DNA of 52,284 bases. Source: a virus. The notes under the pieces were generated by a model that saw only the letters and a list, made by a program, of their open reading frames with translations, had not been told where the DNA came from and did no database searches. Location of the stretch: positions 1 to 52,284 of IMG/VR virus record IMGVR_UViG_3300029258_001145; one strand, given 5' to 3'. Positions 1-6,997 of the stretch are shown piece by piece. A program made the translations under genes and the position numbers. How positions within the stretch are numbered: position 1 is the first letter of the stretch; each line of letters opens with the position of its first letter.

Positions 1-144
1 AGCTGCCTACAGCCCGTTGTGTCGCCGAGAAACAGGGTTCCTGAGAGCATCCACCAGCCTTCGTCTCTGACCTTCGACAGATCATGGCCCTTGGCTGGGC
101 CCCGGAACCAGTGGGCCCCAAAATCGACGCCCCTTTCGGCCAGT
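1..144. repeat. Terminal direct repeat, left copy (circular overlap)
   Basis: These 144 bases recur without a mismatch at 52141-52284. The repeat lies inside a glycosyltransferase reading frame that continues through the junction without a break, so the unit genome is 52,140 bp. It is either assembly overlap of a circular or circularly permuted molecule, or less likely a true short terminal repeat, because it sits inside a gene far from the terminase genes. Confidence 0.95.
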
Positions 145-386
145 CCCTCGAAAAATCCCTCACAGTTCTCGTGAACGAAGGCATCTACGTCGATATATAG
201 CAGTGGGCCCGTGTGCTTCTGCCTCATCTCGCGCAGGAAAACCGGCTTGTACGCTGTGTTGTCGTACCAATCGCCCCGGCTTTCGATAGCCGTGATTTCA
301 TGTTCCATCCCGACCTGTTCAAGTGAGGCACGGAACAGTTCCGCCTCATGGGCGTAGTCCGGGGTATGAAAGGCGATGGTTAGCAT
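1..386 (-). CDS. Glycosyltransferase, N-terminal part (gene continues at 51834-52284)
   Basis: The ATG at 386 begins a frame that runs off the left edge and continues in the other window end, giving about 230 residues when circularised. The N-terminus (MLTIAFHTPD) reads as a Rossmann-like strand. A D-V-D motif follows a hydrophobic strand at residues 64-68 (YIDVD), as in metal- and nucleotide-sugar-binding DXD sites of GT-A glycosyltransferases. The start overlaps the stop of the GT9-like gene by 7 bp. It probably transfers a sugar from a nucleotide sugar to a surface glycan or virion protein; the acceptor is unknown. Confidence 0.75.
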   Translation of the reverse strand, partial: MLTIAFHTPDYAHEAELFRASLEQVGMEHEITAIESRGDWYDNTAYKPVFLREMRQKHTGPLLYIDVDAFVHENCEGFFEGLAERGVDFGAHWFRGPAKGHDLSKVRDEGWWMLSGTLFLGDTTGCRQ

Positions 387-1201
387 GGAACCATGTGTTG
401 CACCGCACTCAGGACCGGCTCGGTCGAATACCACGAGTCATGCAAGAGCCGGATCGGTGAGTGTGTGTGGTTCGCTTCTCGGTAGCGTTCGATTTTGACG
501 GGCCAGTATTCCGGCTCCATCACCGTGCCGTGTTCGTCGGTCACGGGGCCCGGAGCGACAATGCCATTGGCGTGTGTAATCATCAGAAGAGGCCGACCAC
601 ACAACACGGCGAGATGCGCCAGACCCGCGTCGGTCGCCACCACCAGGTCCGCCGAGAGCATGGCCTCAATCGTCGCATCCAGGGGACGGTCATAGTCCCA
701 GGCTTTCTCACAGTCCACATCATAGGATGAATCTGGAGCCCCACCGGCAAAGACATCATATCCCTTCGCCCGGAGCCTGAGTGTTAGTTCTGGCCAGTGT
801 TCCCAGTTCTTCTCACTGCCGTATTGCCGCTTTCGGGGACAGACGACGATATCACAGGAGATGTCCTGGGTTACGTGCGGTTCGGGGATGAAACGCTTCT
901 TGGGCCATTTCGCGTCAGGTTTCACGATCTGACAACCCGGGATGTCTCGCATGGCCGCTCGTTCCATCCGTTCGACGTACTCTGCGTCTCGCGCATAGCG
1001 GTTCCGACGTTTCGAGTCGTCTTGTCGGTCAATCACAAGCCATTCTTCGGCACTCGGGTACAGTGCTTCCATACCCGGCTCGATGAACACGATCTTGCGC
1101 CCCGATACCGCATGAACGGCGGGCACATGCCACCACACGAGCATTCCAAACTCGGCGCGAAGGGCGGGGATGACGCTAGGCGGCACGGTCCACCCGTCCA
1201 C
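380..1201 (-). CDS. GT-B glycosyltransferase, GT9/heptosyltransferase-like
   Basis: This 273-residue protein has the C-terminal layout of family 9 glycosyltransferases: a strand with an NWEHWPEL-like segment near residue 130, then ATDAGLAHLAVLCGRPLL near residues 189-206, the nucleotide-sugar-binding signature of ADP-heptose/LPS heptosyltransferases. The N-terminal half is short compared with cellular heptosyltransferases (about 330-350 residues). The start overlaps the HNH gene end by 26 bp; an internal ATG at 1144 is an alternative. It belongs to a run of sugar-modifying genes in the late operon. The donor sugar cannot be told from sequence. Confidence 0.7.
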   Translation of the reverse strand: MDGWTVPPSVIPALRAEFGMLVWWHVPAVHAVSGRKIVFIEPGMEALYPSAEEWLVIDRQDDSKRRNRYARDAEYVERMERAAMRDIPGCQIVKPDAKWPKKRFIPEPHVTQDISCDIVVCPRKRQYGSEKNWEHWPELTLRLRAKGYDVFAGGAPDSSYDVDCEKAWDYDRPLDATIEAMLSADLVVATDAGLAHLAVLCGRPLLMITHANGIVAPGPVTDEHGTVMEPEYWPVKIERYREANHTHSPIRLLHDSWYSTEPVLSAVQHMVPC

Positions 1202-1814
1202 AACGCTTCCAGTAGCGTTCCATATTCACCCGGTTTACACACGATCGGTGGTAGTGATCGGGACCACTCAACACCATGTTCTTGAGATCATCATACTGTT
1301 TACAGAATTTGCACGACCTCCAATCTGGGTTCCCGCAGGCATCCCGCGCCCTCTGTCGCGCATGGAGGAGGTGGTGGTAAGCATTGTCGGGACAAATCAC
1401 CAGGTTTTCGTCCCGGTTGTCCTTCCGGTCCCCATTCACATGATGAACCTGTTCGGGGAACCGGAGGGTACGCCCAAGGGCCTCCTCTGCAACCAAAATG
1501 TGTTTATGCACATAGCCGTTGCTGTGCGCCCTCGGGTGGACGGGCATCCATTCCATAATGTAACCGTTGTGCTCCACCTGCCCGACCGGCAGGCCAGACC
1601 TCTTGGCTCCGTGGCCCCTCACAAAACGCTTGGGTTCACCCTTGATCCAACCACGCGCCGCCCTCGTCTGCTCGGCGACTTGGGTTTCCTGCCCACACCC
1701 GCATTGGCAATAGCCATACGGAGTCGCCCCCCCGGCTTCAGCGGGAGTATCCGAAGCAGGCGGTGTGCTGCCAAGAACAGCACCATCGGGTCCCGGTCCA
1801 CCAGGGGGGTTCAT
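1176..1814 (-). CDS. HNH endonuclease, free-standing homing type
   Basis: The 212-residue protein contains an HNH_3-type core with the string HHVNGDRKDNRDENL: paired histidines, central Asn and a following Asn-Leu. A CQCGCGQET zinc-knuckle-like stretch lies near residue 35, and a second Cys pair (CKFCKQ) near residue 170. The ATG at 1814 overlaps the upstream TGA by 4 bp. Such genes are mobile nucleases often lodged between phage structural genes. Here it sits between a small hypothetical gene and a glycosyltransferase, and its 3' end overlaps the latter's start, which suggests insertion. Confidence 0.8.
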   Translation of the reverse strand: MNPPGGPGPDGAVLGSTPPASDTPAEAGGATPYGYCQCGCGQETQVAEQTRAARGWIKGEPKRFVRGHGAKRSGLPVGQVEHNGYIMEWMPVHPRAHSNGYVHKHILVAEEALGRTLRFPEQVHHVNGDRKDNRDENLVICPDNAYHHLLHARQRARDACGNPDWRSCKFCKQYDDLKNMVLSGPDHYHRSCVNRVNMERYWKRCGRVDRAA

Positions 1815-2191
1815 GCGCTCCTCCGATTCTTCCGCCTGCGGACCTCGTCGGTGTCCCACCTAACCCTCACGCCACCACTCAGGCGGTCGTACACGAAACC
1901 GTCTTTGTCGGTAACCACCTCATCGGCCGGACTCATCCGAAGAACCTCAACCCAATCATCGTCCAGGTCGTAGGCGACAACGTGTTCCAACTCCCGCCCA
2001 TGCCGAAAAATCTTGATCGGCTCGTGGCAGTTGTCGGGGTTGATCCGACAATCCAGCCGCCTGGGCACGGTGTCGTCAGAATGGAGCCATGACCGAAACC
2101 GCTCTAGCGGATTGTGGGACGCGAAGCCCGCCCAGAACCCACCGAGCGCAGACCACGAAGCCACACCCCGGACAAACTCTTTCCTGTTCAT
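1811..2191 (-). CDS. Hypothetical protein with TAT-like N-terminus
   Basis: 126 residues, no recognised family. The N-terminus (N-R-K-E-F-V-R-G, then an Ala/Trp/Gly-rich hydrophobic stretch) resembles a twin-arginine signal peptide (S/T-R-R-x-F-L-K), but the second arginine is lysine. The rest is soluble and charged, with DCRINPDNCHEPIKIF and an acidic segment near residues 73-90. It overlaps its neighbours by 4 bp on each side and is co-transcribed with the glycan-related genes. Export is inferred only from the N-terminal pattern. Confidence 0.6.
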   Translation of the reverse strand: MNRKEFVRGVASWSALGGFWAGFASHNPLERFRSWLHSDDTVPRRLDCRINPDNCHEPIKIFRHGRELEHVVAYDLDDDWVEVLRMSPADEVVTDKDGFVYDRLSGGVRVRWDTDEVRRRKNRRSA

Positions 2192-2373
2192 GCCGCCCTC
2201 CTGACCAGTGCATCGAGTTCGGCGCCCTGTTTGTCTACCCGACCTAGCCTGCGCCAGCCACGGCCCTGGTAGACCACACCATCGGGTGTGATGCGGATAC
2301 CGCGTTTCCGCCGTGCCGCGATGTACCGCTTCGGGCGGATCTCACGCAGCTCTAGCGTTTTGCCATATGCCAT
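2188..2373 (-). CDS. Small basic hypothetical protein, paralogue of 6354-6542
   Basis: 61 residues. The ATG at 2373 was chosen because GGGAGG lies six bases upstream. The middle shares a pattern with the protein at 6354-6542: L-[ED]-L-R-x, then a [IA]-x-A-R-K-like basic stretch, then D-G-x-V-Y and G-W-R-R. It is strongly basic and likely folds as a small beta unit. The start overlaps the upstream glycosyltransferase by 32 bp. Function unknown; the duplication inside the same module suggests a role tied to decoration or fibre genes. Confidence 0.65.
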   Translation of the reverse strand: MAYGKTLELREIRPKRYIAARRKRGIRITPDGVVYQGRGWRRLGRVDKQGAELDALVRRAA

Positions 2374-2977
2374 CCTGTGCCTCCCAGTGTTGACGTGCCC
2401 AGTTGTTTGGGGGCAGGTCTGAAAGTCTCGGTTTTCCATGGAAACAGACGACGGAATAACCCCTTGCGCCGTCTGCTAGATGATGGGCCTTGTACGATCC
2501 GATCAGGCCCGGGTAATAGACCTGTAGCCTGTCTGCCGTACTGAAGAGCGGGTCCAGGTAACGGTCACTACGCCCCTCAAATGGCGGCGGGTTGTTCTGT
2601 ATCCAGGCCCAGATGTTGCGTGTTGTCGAGCCGTCCCAAGCCAGGACACCCGTTGCCGTCAGGCTCGGGTGGAAAAAGTCGTCAATGCCCGCCAGATTGC
2701 CGTTGTAGTCGAACAAACATGAGGCGTCTCGGACAATGAGCGTGTCCAGATCGAAGAACACATTGCGACCCGTCAGGATGTCCGGTCTCCAGAGTTCGAG
2801 CTTCGACCAGAAACCGGGCCAGTCGTTCTCTAGCGGGATCGTCTCACAATCCAACTCAAGATCCGTCAGGCAGACGAAGTTGTGGGCGGGCAGGTAGCGG
2901 CTACACTGTGTCTGGAGTCGGTAGACCCATTCGGGGGTGAAGACACCACCAGACTTGAGCACACACGCGACGGTCAC
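2342..2977 (-). CDS. Glycosyltransferase with DLD motif
   Basis: 211 residues from a GTG at 2977 that overlaps the upstream stop (GTGA). The N-terminal strand is TVACVLKSGG, and F-F-D-L-D at residues 74-78 gives the DXD metal/nucleotide-sugar site. The length and layout (DXD about 75 residues in, Trp/Pro-rich second half) match compact GT-A enzymes in bacteria and phages, and it resembles the enzyme spanning the window junction in size. Longer upstream starts would overrun the 51-residue gene and look unlike protein. Probably part of the virion or host glycan modification set. Confidence 0.72.
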   Translation of the reverse strand: MTVACVLKSGGVFTPEWVYRLQTQCSRYLPAHNFVCLTDLELDCETIPLENDWPGFWSKLELWRPDILTGRNVFFDLDTLIVRDASCLFDYNGNLAGIDDFFHPSLTATGVLAWDGSTTRNIWAWIQNNPPPFEGRSDRYLDPLFSTADRLQVYYPGLIGSYKAHHLADGARGYSVVCFHGKPRLSDLPPNNWARQHWEAQDGIWQNARAA

Positions 2978-3129
2978 GGGATGCCGGGACCTTCCCACCG
3001 GACCGTGGGGCGCTTGTCCTCCAGTCCAGCACGTAGGGCCTCGACAGTTTCCTTGAGGTTGTCTTTCGTCGCCTCTGCCGTGGCCTCCCAGGTCACGTTC
3101 CCAACAACGCACCTCACGGTGACAGTCAT
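2974..3129 (-). CDS. Small hypothetical protein, 51 aa
   Basis: The ATG at 3129 opens a 51-residue frame (MTVTVRCVVGNVTWEATAEA...), ending in a TGA that overlaps the GTG of the next gene by 4 bp. It starts only 9 bp downstream of the previous gene's stop. The alternating beta-prone start followed by an amphipathic helix (TKDNLKETVEALRAGLED) looks like a real small domain. No family recognised; the tight coupling on both sides is the main support. Confidence 0.6.
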   Translation of the reverse strand: MTVTVRCVVGNVTWEATAEATKDNLKETVEALRAGLEDKRPTVRWEGPGIP

Positions 3130-3138
3130 GACTCTACC

Positions 3139-4917
3139 TCATATACGCAGGATCGAAATGGGGTTCGGTGCAAAGGTGAAGGCGGTATGGCACGTCCCGC
3201 CGATATTTGCCACTTCACTCGTGTACGGACTTCCTGAAATCGCCGTACCATCCAGGGTGATAGCAACCGAGTCCGTACCGCCAGACGTGGGGGTGTAGGA
3301 ACAGGTGTACGTGCCGTCCCCAACATCAGTCACGGTCGGGGTTGCGGTGTTCGCTCCTGTGACGGAGACGACGACCGTACAACCGCCGACGGTCAGATTG
3401 TTGCCGAAGATGTCCTTCGATTGGATCGTGATAGATGTGACCGCGCCAACCTCGCCCTCGGCCGGGACCGTGGCCGTCGAATCGGTGGCGCTCGGGATAA
3501 ACCTCTCTAGTGCGCTCTGGATATTAGACCACTGACCGGCTGTGAGATTGGTTCCGGCTGGTTTGGCTACACAAGCACCCTCAAGGAAGCCGGAGGCACC
3601 AGATCCGCCGCCACTATACGACATAATTGTCAGATCGAGTGCGTTTGTCGTGGAAGCAACATCTGCCGTTCCGGGAGAACCGGAGCCCGTGGTGTCAATA
3701 CTTACCTCCACCTCGTCCGCAGAGGCGTCCCGCTCTAAACCAAGGCAGTATCTTTGATACAGCGTAAGCGTGCCGTAAACATCTTCTGCCGAGGTAGCCC
3801 CATCTGAACACTTAGCATGAGCCGCGTCCGCGGCCGATTTCGCCAGTACAAGTCCTGGGTTTCCTGTCGCCGAACCGGCCTTCTTTGCTACCAACGCATC
3901 AGTACCCCCCGCTTCTGCGTTTGCAAATACGGCGGCCAACACCGCATCTTCGTCCGCAAAGTCGAGATCGCTGCGGTTGGGCACCACCACATAGTGACTT
4001 CCCGCACCCTGTAGACAGTTGCGGTTGATGATGTCCATGACGAAGCCGGAGGCACTTCGGGCCGGGGTCCAGTCTTTCGAATAGGCGTCGGTATAGGCCG
4101 ACGTCATACCCGGTGTGAAGTCCGTGGTATTCGTGAAATCGGCGTAGGCCACCGTGTCTACTGAGGGGGCGCCGCCATCGGTGTAGACGTCGATACTCTT
4201 GACGTACTTGTCATCGAAATTCGATTGGGCACCGCCCAGGACGAGGTTGCCGGAGCCGTCCGTCGTCTCTTCGCCCGTCGCCGTCGAATCGTCCATGTAC
4301 GTGACGGTGTAGTCGTAGGCCGTCGAATTGGAGAGCCCGGAAACCGTCCACGCATTGTCCGCCACACCAGAGGCCCAATAGACCTGGCCAGTGACCTCGT
4401 GGCAGACCGGGTCATTGGCGGTGGCTCCTGTAGCATTGATGGTGACGGTGAGGGCTGCATGAGACTCGGTAAAACTCGTGTCGCCCACAGAGAGGCCGGA
4501 GAACTCCAGCAGCGCCACCGTGTTTACGCTCGGGGCACCGCCATCCGTGTAGACATCAATCGTCTTGACCCAGACCCCATCGAACTCTGGTTGTGTGTTC
4601 CCCAGGACAAGATTCCCGGAACCGTCCGAGTCCTCCGTGCCGGTATCCGTCGTATCGTCCGAATACGTGACCGTGAAGTCGTAGGTGGTAGAATTGGAGA
4701 GCCCGGCTATCGAAACGTTGTTGCTCGCCGCACCGGGGAAATAACAACCCACGGTCCCCGACCAGCTTTCTGCCACAATACAGCGTTTCGCACTCCCAAA
4801 ATGTCCGTGATGACCGCCGAGTTCGCCTTCCCAGAACAGGCGCGATGAATCCAGCTTGTCTACATGGAGAAAGAGCTTGCTGACCGCATCGTCGATGACT
4901 TCCGAGTAGGCGCTCAT
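3139..4917 (-). CDS. Fibre/decoration-like protein with repeats, LamG-like middle and filamin-type Ig domain
   Basis: 592 residues. Two tandem copies of a beta module lie at about residues 67-150 and 188-270, each with SGLSNST-like, DGSGNLVLG and IDVYTDGGAPSV segments. The region around 285-470 looks like a concanavalin/LamG-type fold. The C-terminal 100 residues (SKDIFGNNLTVGG..., VGDGTYTCSYTPTSGG, SGSPYTSEV) match the filamin-type Ig repeat pattern. Such mosaics are typical of phage surface or host-binding proteins. It lies downstream of the portal gene rather than with the tail tip, so it may be a head decoration or side fibre. ATGA coupling joins it to the upstream gene. Confidence 0.65.
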   Translation of the reverse strand: MSAYSEVIDDAVSKLFLHVDKLDSSRLFWEGELGGHHGHFGSAKRCIVAESWSGTVGCYFPGAASNNVSIAGLSNSTTYDFTVTYSDDTTDTGTEDSDGSGNLVLGNTQPEFDGVWVKTIDVYTDGGAPSVNTVALLEFSGLSVGDTSFTESHAALTVTINATGATANDPVCHEVTGQVYWASGVADNAWTVSGLSNSTAYDYTVTYMDDSTATGEETTDGSGNLVLGGAQSNFDDKYVKSIDVYTDGGAPSVDTVAYADFTNTTDFTPGMTSAYTDAYSKDWTPARSASGFVMDIINRNCLQGAGSHYVVVPNRSDLDFADEDAVLAAVFANAEAGGTDALVAKKAGSATGNPGLVLAKSAADAAHAKCSDGATSAEDVYGTLTLYQRYCLGLERDASADEVEVSIDTTGSGSPGTADVASTTNALDLTIMSYSGGGSGASGFLEGACVAKPAGTNLTAGQWSNIQSALERFIPSATDSTATVPAEGEVGAVTSITIQSKDIFGNNLTVGGCTVVVSVTGANTATPTVTDVGDGTYTCSYTPTSGGTDSVAITLDGTAISGSPYTSEVANIGGTCHTAFTFAPNPISILRI

Positions 4918-5438
4918 CGGATGACCTCGACTTCCTTCTCCACGACCTCTTTCTCCACCCCTTTCGGCTTGAGTACTACATCAGGACAGGTCGCTACACG
5001 GAGGTCGGCGGGAGAGCCATTGGCTTCGACGACCTTGTCCAGCATGCTTTCGCCCTCACCGACCACAACGTCTTTGGCTTCGACATTCGGAGTGGGTTGA
5101 GTCTTGTCTTTCCTGGATTTCTGTACCTCGGCAGATAGCGCCCGAACGTCAATCTGCGAGTCCTCGGTCATAGGTGTCTTTTCCACGACCTTGCCGTTTT
5201 TCAGCTTCCACGCGATGCGCCCAACAATGTCCGGTGTAATCTTCGGATGGTCGTGGATTGCCACCTCGGCCTTGTCCCGGAGCATCACCGAATACGTCGG
5301 CTGCATACCCGTCTCACCAGCGAGGGGCGGACGGAAGAACAGGTGCCAGAGTTCCGGTTCACCAACGACCGAAAGCTCGGCCTTCTCCTCTTCGGACAGG
5401 GCTTTCAGCTTCGCAACGGGATATTCGAGAGACGCCAT
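4914..5438 (-). CDS. Hypothetical protein with charged Lys/Glu-Val tail
   Basis: 174 residues from an ATG at 5438, just inside the upstream stop at 5440; an in-frame ATG at 5468 is possible. The N-terminal half looks globular (WHLFFRPP, YSVMLRDKAEVAIHDHP, RIAWKLKNGKVVEKTPM). The C-terminal third is charged and repetitive, ending in alternating Val/Glu/Lys. No family recognised. It sits between the two fibre-like genes, so a role in their assembly or attachment is possible but unproven. Confidence 0.55.
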   Translation of the reverse strand: MASLEYPVAKLKALSEEEKAELSVVGEPELWHLFFRPPLAGETGMQPTYSVMLRDKAEVAIHDHPKITPDIVGRIAWKLKNGKVVEKTPMTEDSQIDVRALSAEVQKSRKDKTQPTPNVEAKDVVVGEGESMLDKVVEANGSPADLRVATCPDVVLKPKGVEKEVVEKEVEVIR

Positions 5439-5439
5439 A

Positions 5440-6354
5440 TCACCACCCCGGATCGGTGTCATAGACACGCAGATTGTCGAGCCCTACGGTCACGTCTTCG
5501 GGGAATCCGGGATTTGACCACCCAAAGATGTAGCCGTTCTGGAAGCCGTTCCTGCTTGGATCGGGGTGGAAGAAGCCCATCGGCCCACTCACGACCTTTG
5601 CGCCGTTCCACCACATCTCGAAAAGGCCGTCGCCCCAATCGTGAGAATGGAATGTGTCTTCGGGGGCATAGGTGCCGGTCTTGAAGTGCATCCTAAGCTT
5701 ATTCCATCGGCCTTTGTCGGCATCCGTGATGCCTGGTTCCCACGGCCTTGTAACCGCTGACATGGTGGGGGTATTCACATTGCTGAAAGATGCCCGGAGC
5801 ATTACCCCTGCGGCCTGCTGGAAGGCACCGACAAAGCAGGATACCGCACCCGCAGCGCCGCCCGGATAAGATCCCGAATCCCAGATCGCAAAAAACTTGC
5901 TGTTGCCACCACTCGCGTACTGGTAATTGGCCGGAATCCACAAGTCGTATTCGATCCAGATTTCTTCGTACAGGGACCCCAACGTGAAGTTGGCCTCGGC
6001 GCTCTGGTTCGGCCCTGCGGGGAAGTGGAAGGCTAGTGCGTCGTCATCGACGTACACAGCCGATCCTCCGTGCCGTCGTGTCCACCCAGGAGACGACACG
6101 AGAGTCTGTGGCCCCGCATTGTCAAACGTGTCTTCCCAGACCAGCCCTTCGCCGGACGGCTCAGGCTCTGGGTTCGGCTCGGGCTCAGGCTCGGGCTCGG
6201 GTTCCGGTTCTGGTTCGGGCTCGGGCTCGGGTTCAGGCTCAGGTTCAGGATGCACCGGATACTCGAAGTTGATTTTCTTGAAGGCGGCAATCTCCGCTTC
6301 CGCCGCCTCAATTCCCGCTTCTTTCGCCGCGATTACTTCGTCGAAGATGGCCAT
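5440..6354 (-). CDS. Fibre-like protein: coiled coil, Glu-Pro stalk, lectin/polysaccharide-lyase-like domain
   Basis: 304 residues. An alanine/glutamate-rich helix (residues 1-28) is followed by an uninterrupted Pro-Glu dipeptide run at about 36-66. The remaining ~235 residues are rich in Trp, Gly and aromatic beta segments (EIWIEYDLWIPANYQY, GLFEMWWNGAKVVSGP, VGLDNLRVYD), the layout of jelly-roll concanavalin-like domains in polysaccharide-lyase 14/20-like proteins. Likely a glycan-binding or depolymerising appendage on a rigid stalk. Catalytic residues could not be assigned. The start overlaps the upstream stop by one base. Confidence 0.65.
   Translation of the reverse strand: MAIFDEVIAAKEAGIEAAEAEIAAFKKINFEYPVHPEPEPEPEPEPEPEPEPEPEPEPEPNPEPEPSGEGLVWEDTFDNAGPQTLVSSPGWTRRHGGSAVYVDDDALAFHFPAGPNQSAEANFTLGSLYEEIWIEYDLWIPANYQYASGGNSKFFAIWDSGSYPGGAAGAVSCFVGAFQQAAGVMLRASFSNVNTPTMSAVTRPWEPGITDADKGRWNKLRMHFKTGTYAPEDTFHSHDWGDGLFEMWWNGAKVVSGPMGFFHPDPSRNGFQNGYIFGWSNPGFPEDVTVGLDNLRVYDTDPGW
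6168..6250 (-). repeat. Hexanucleotide tandem repeat encoding Glu-Pro stalk
   Basis: About 14 imperfect GGCTC(G/A)-like hexamers, read on the minus strand as alternating Pro and Glu codons of the fibre-like protein. Third-position variation keeps the dipeptide while breaking the DNA identity, which suggests selection on the protein stalk. The tract can expand or contract without a frameshift. Confidence 0.85.
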
Positions 6355-6542
6355 TATGCCGCCTTTTTCCTTTGTACCCGCCTCCAGCCACGATCCGTGG
6401 CGTGGTAGACAGTGCCGTCCACACAGATACGGAAGTCCTGTTTTCGTGCCGGGATGTGTTTGACCGGACCGAGGGCCCGTAGATCAAGAACCTGCTGTTG
6501 TTCGGGTGTCACACCCCGGCCATTCCTGCCAATCTGGGTCAC
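6354..6542 (-). CDS. Small basic protein, paralogue of 2188-2373
   Basis: 62 residues from a GTG at 6542 overlapping the upstream TGA (GTGA). Its second half (LDLRALGPVKH, I-P-A-R-K, D-G-T-V-Y, G-W-R-R) lines up with the 61-residue protein at 2188-2373, including spacing. It ends in a basic tail. Each copy directly precedes or follows fibre/glycan genes in the late operon. Function unknown. Confidence 0.65.
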   Translation of the reverse strand: MTQIGRNGRGVTPEQQQVLDLRALGPVKHIPARKQDFRICVDGTVYHATDRGWRRVQRKKAA

Positions 6543-6997
6543 AACCACTCCTTGGTCGGTGCGCCCAACAGTTCCCTGGTCCAACCACTCATTGAGCGCA
6601 CATTCACGAGTTGGTCTTTGTTCTGCTCCCACCACCCATGATGAGAGTCCGCAGGAAGCCACCCTCCTGGCCGCCTGAGGTGCGGGCGCTTGTCCATGGG
6701 CATCCCACACAGGACAACCTTGTCCGCGAGTTTCAGCGCCTCTAGCACGGCGGCCGCGCCCGACGATCCACCACATTCAGGCGCGACAATCGCCTCGTGG
6801 TCATCGTTGCCCGTCCGGTGCGAGCGCCACCAGTCCAGCTTTTCGCCGTGCATTGTGACCCAGACGTCGATATCGTGCGGGTAGAACACGCCCGTCTCGT
6901 TCACAACCACGACCAGCCCGTCCCACGGTCCGAGATCGGCCAGCCTCATCAGGTCGTCAGCCAGACAGTCGGCCGACCCCAGGACAGCCGCCTTCAT
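6539..6997 (-). CDS. Rossmann-like hypothetical protein, paralogue of 49908-50273
   Basis: 152 residues. It begins with a strand-loop-helix unit (MKAAVLGSADCLADDL), followed by VVVVNETG and a P-x-x-I-D-V-W-V-T-M-H-G-E pattern. The same order (G-x-x-x-C-x-x-D-D, then I-A-I-N-K-V-G, then P-x-x-L-D-H-W-I-S-L-H-P-E) occurs in the protein at 49908-50273. A GGSSGAAAVLEALKLA segment follows. The fold suggests a nucleotide- or sugar-nucleotide-binding protein; the two copies flank the fibre/glycan block. No precise family name. Confidence 0.65.
   Translation of the reverse strand: MKAAVLGSADCLADDLMRLADLGPWDGLVVVVNETGVFYPHDIDVWVTMHGEKLDWWRSHRTGNDDHEAIVAPECGGSSGAAAVLEALKLADKVVLCGMPMDKRPHLRRPGGWLPADSHHGWWEQNKDQLVNVRSMSGWTRELLGAPTKEWL

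Noticed and set aside
1170-1973. 267-codon plus-strand frame
   Set aside because: Antisense shadow of the HNH nuclease and TAT-like genes; no ribosome-binding site or domain.
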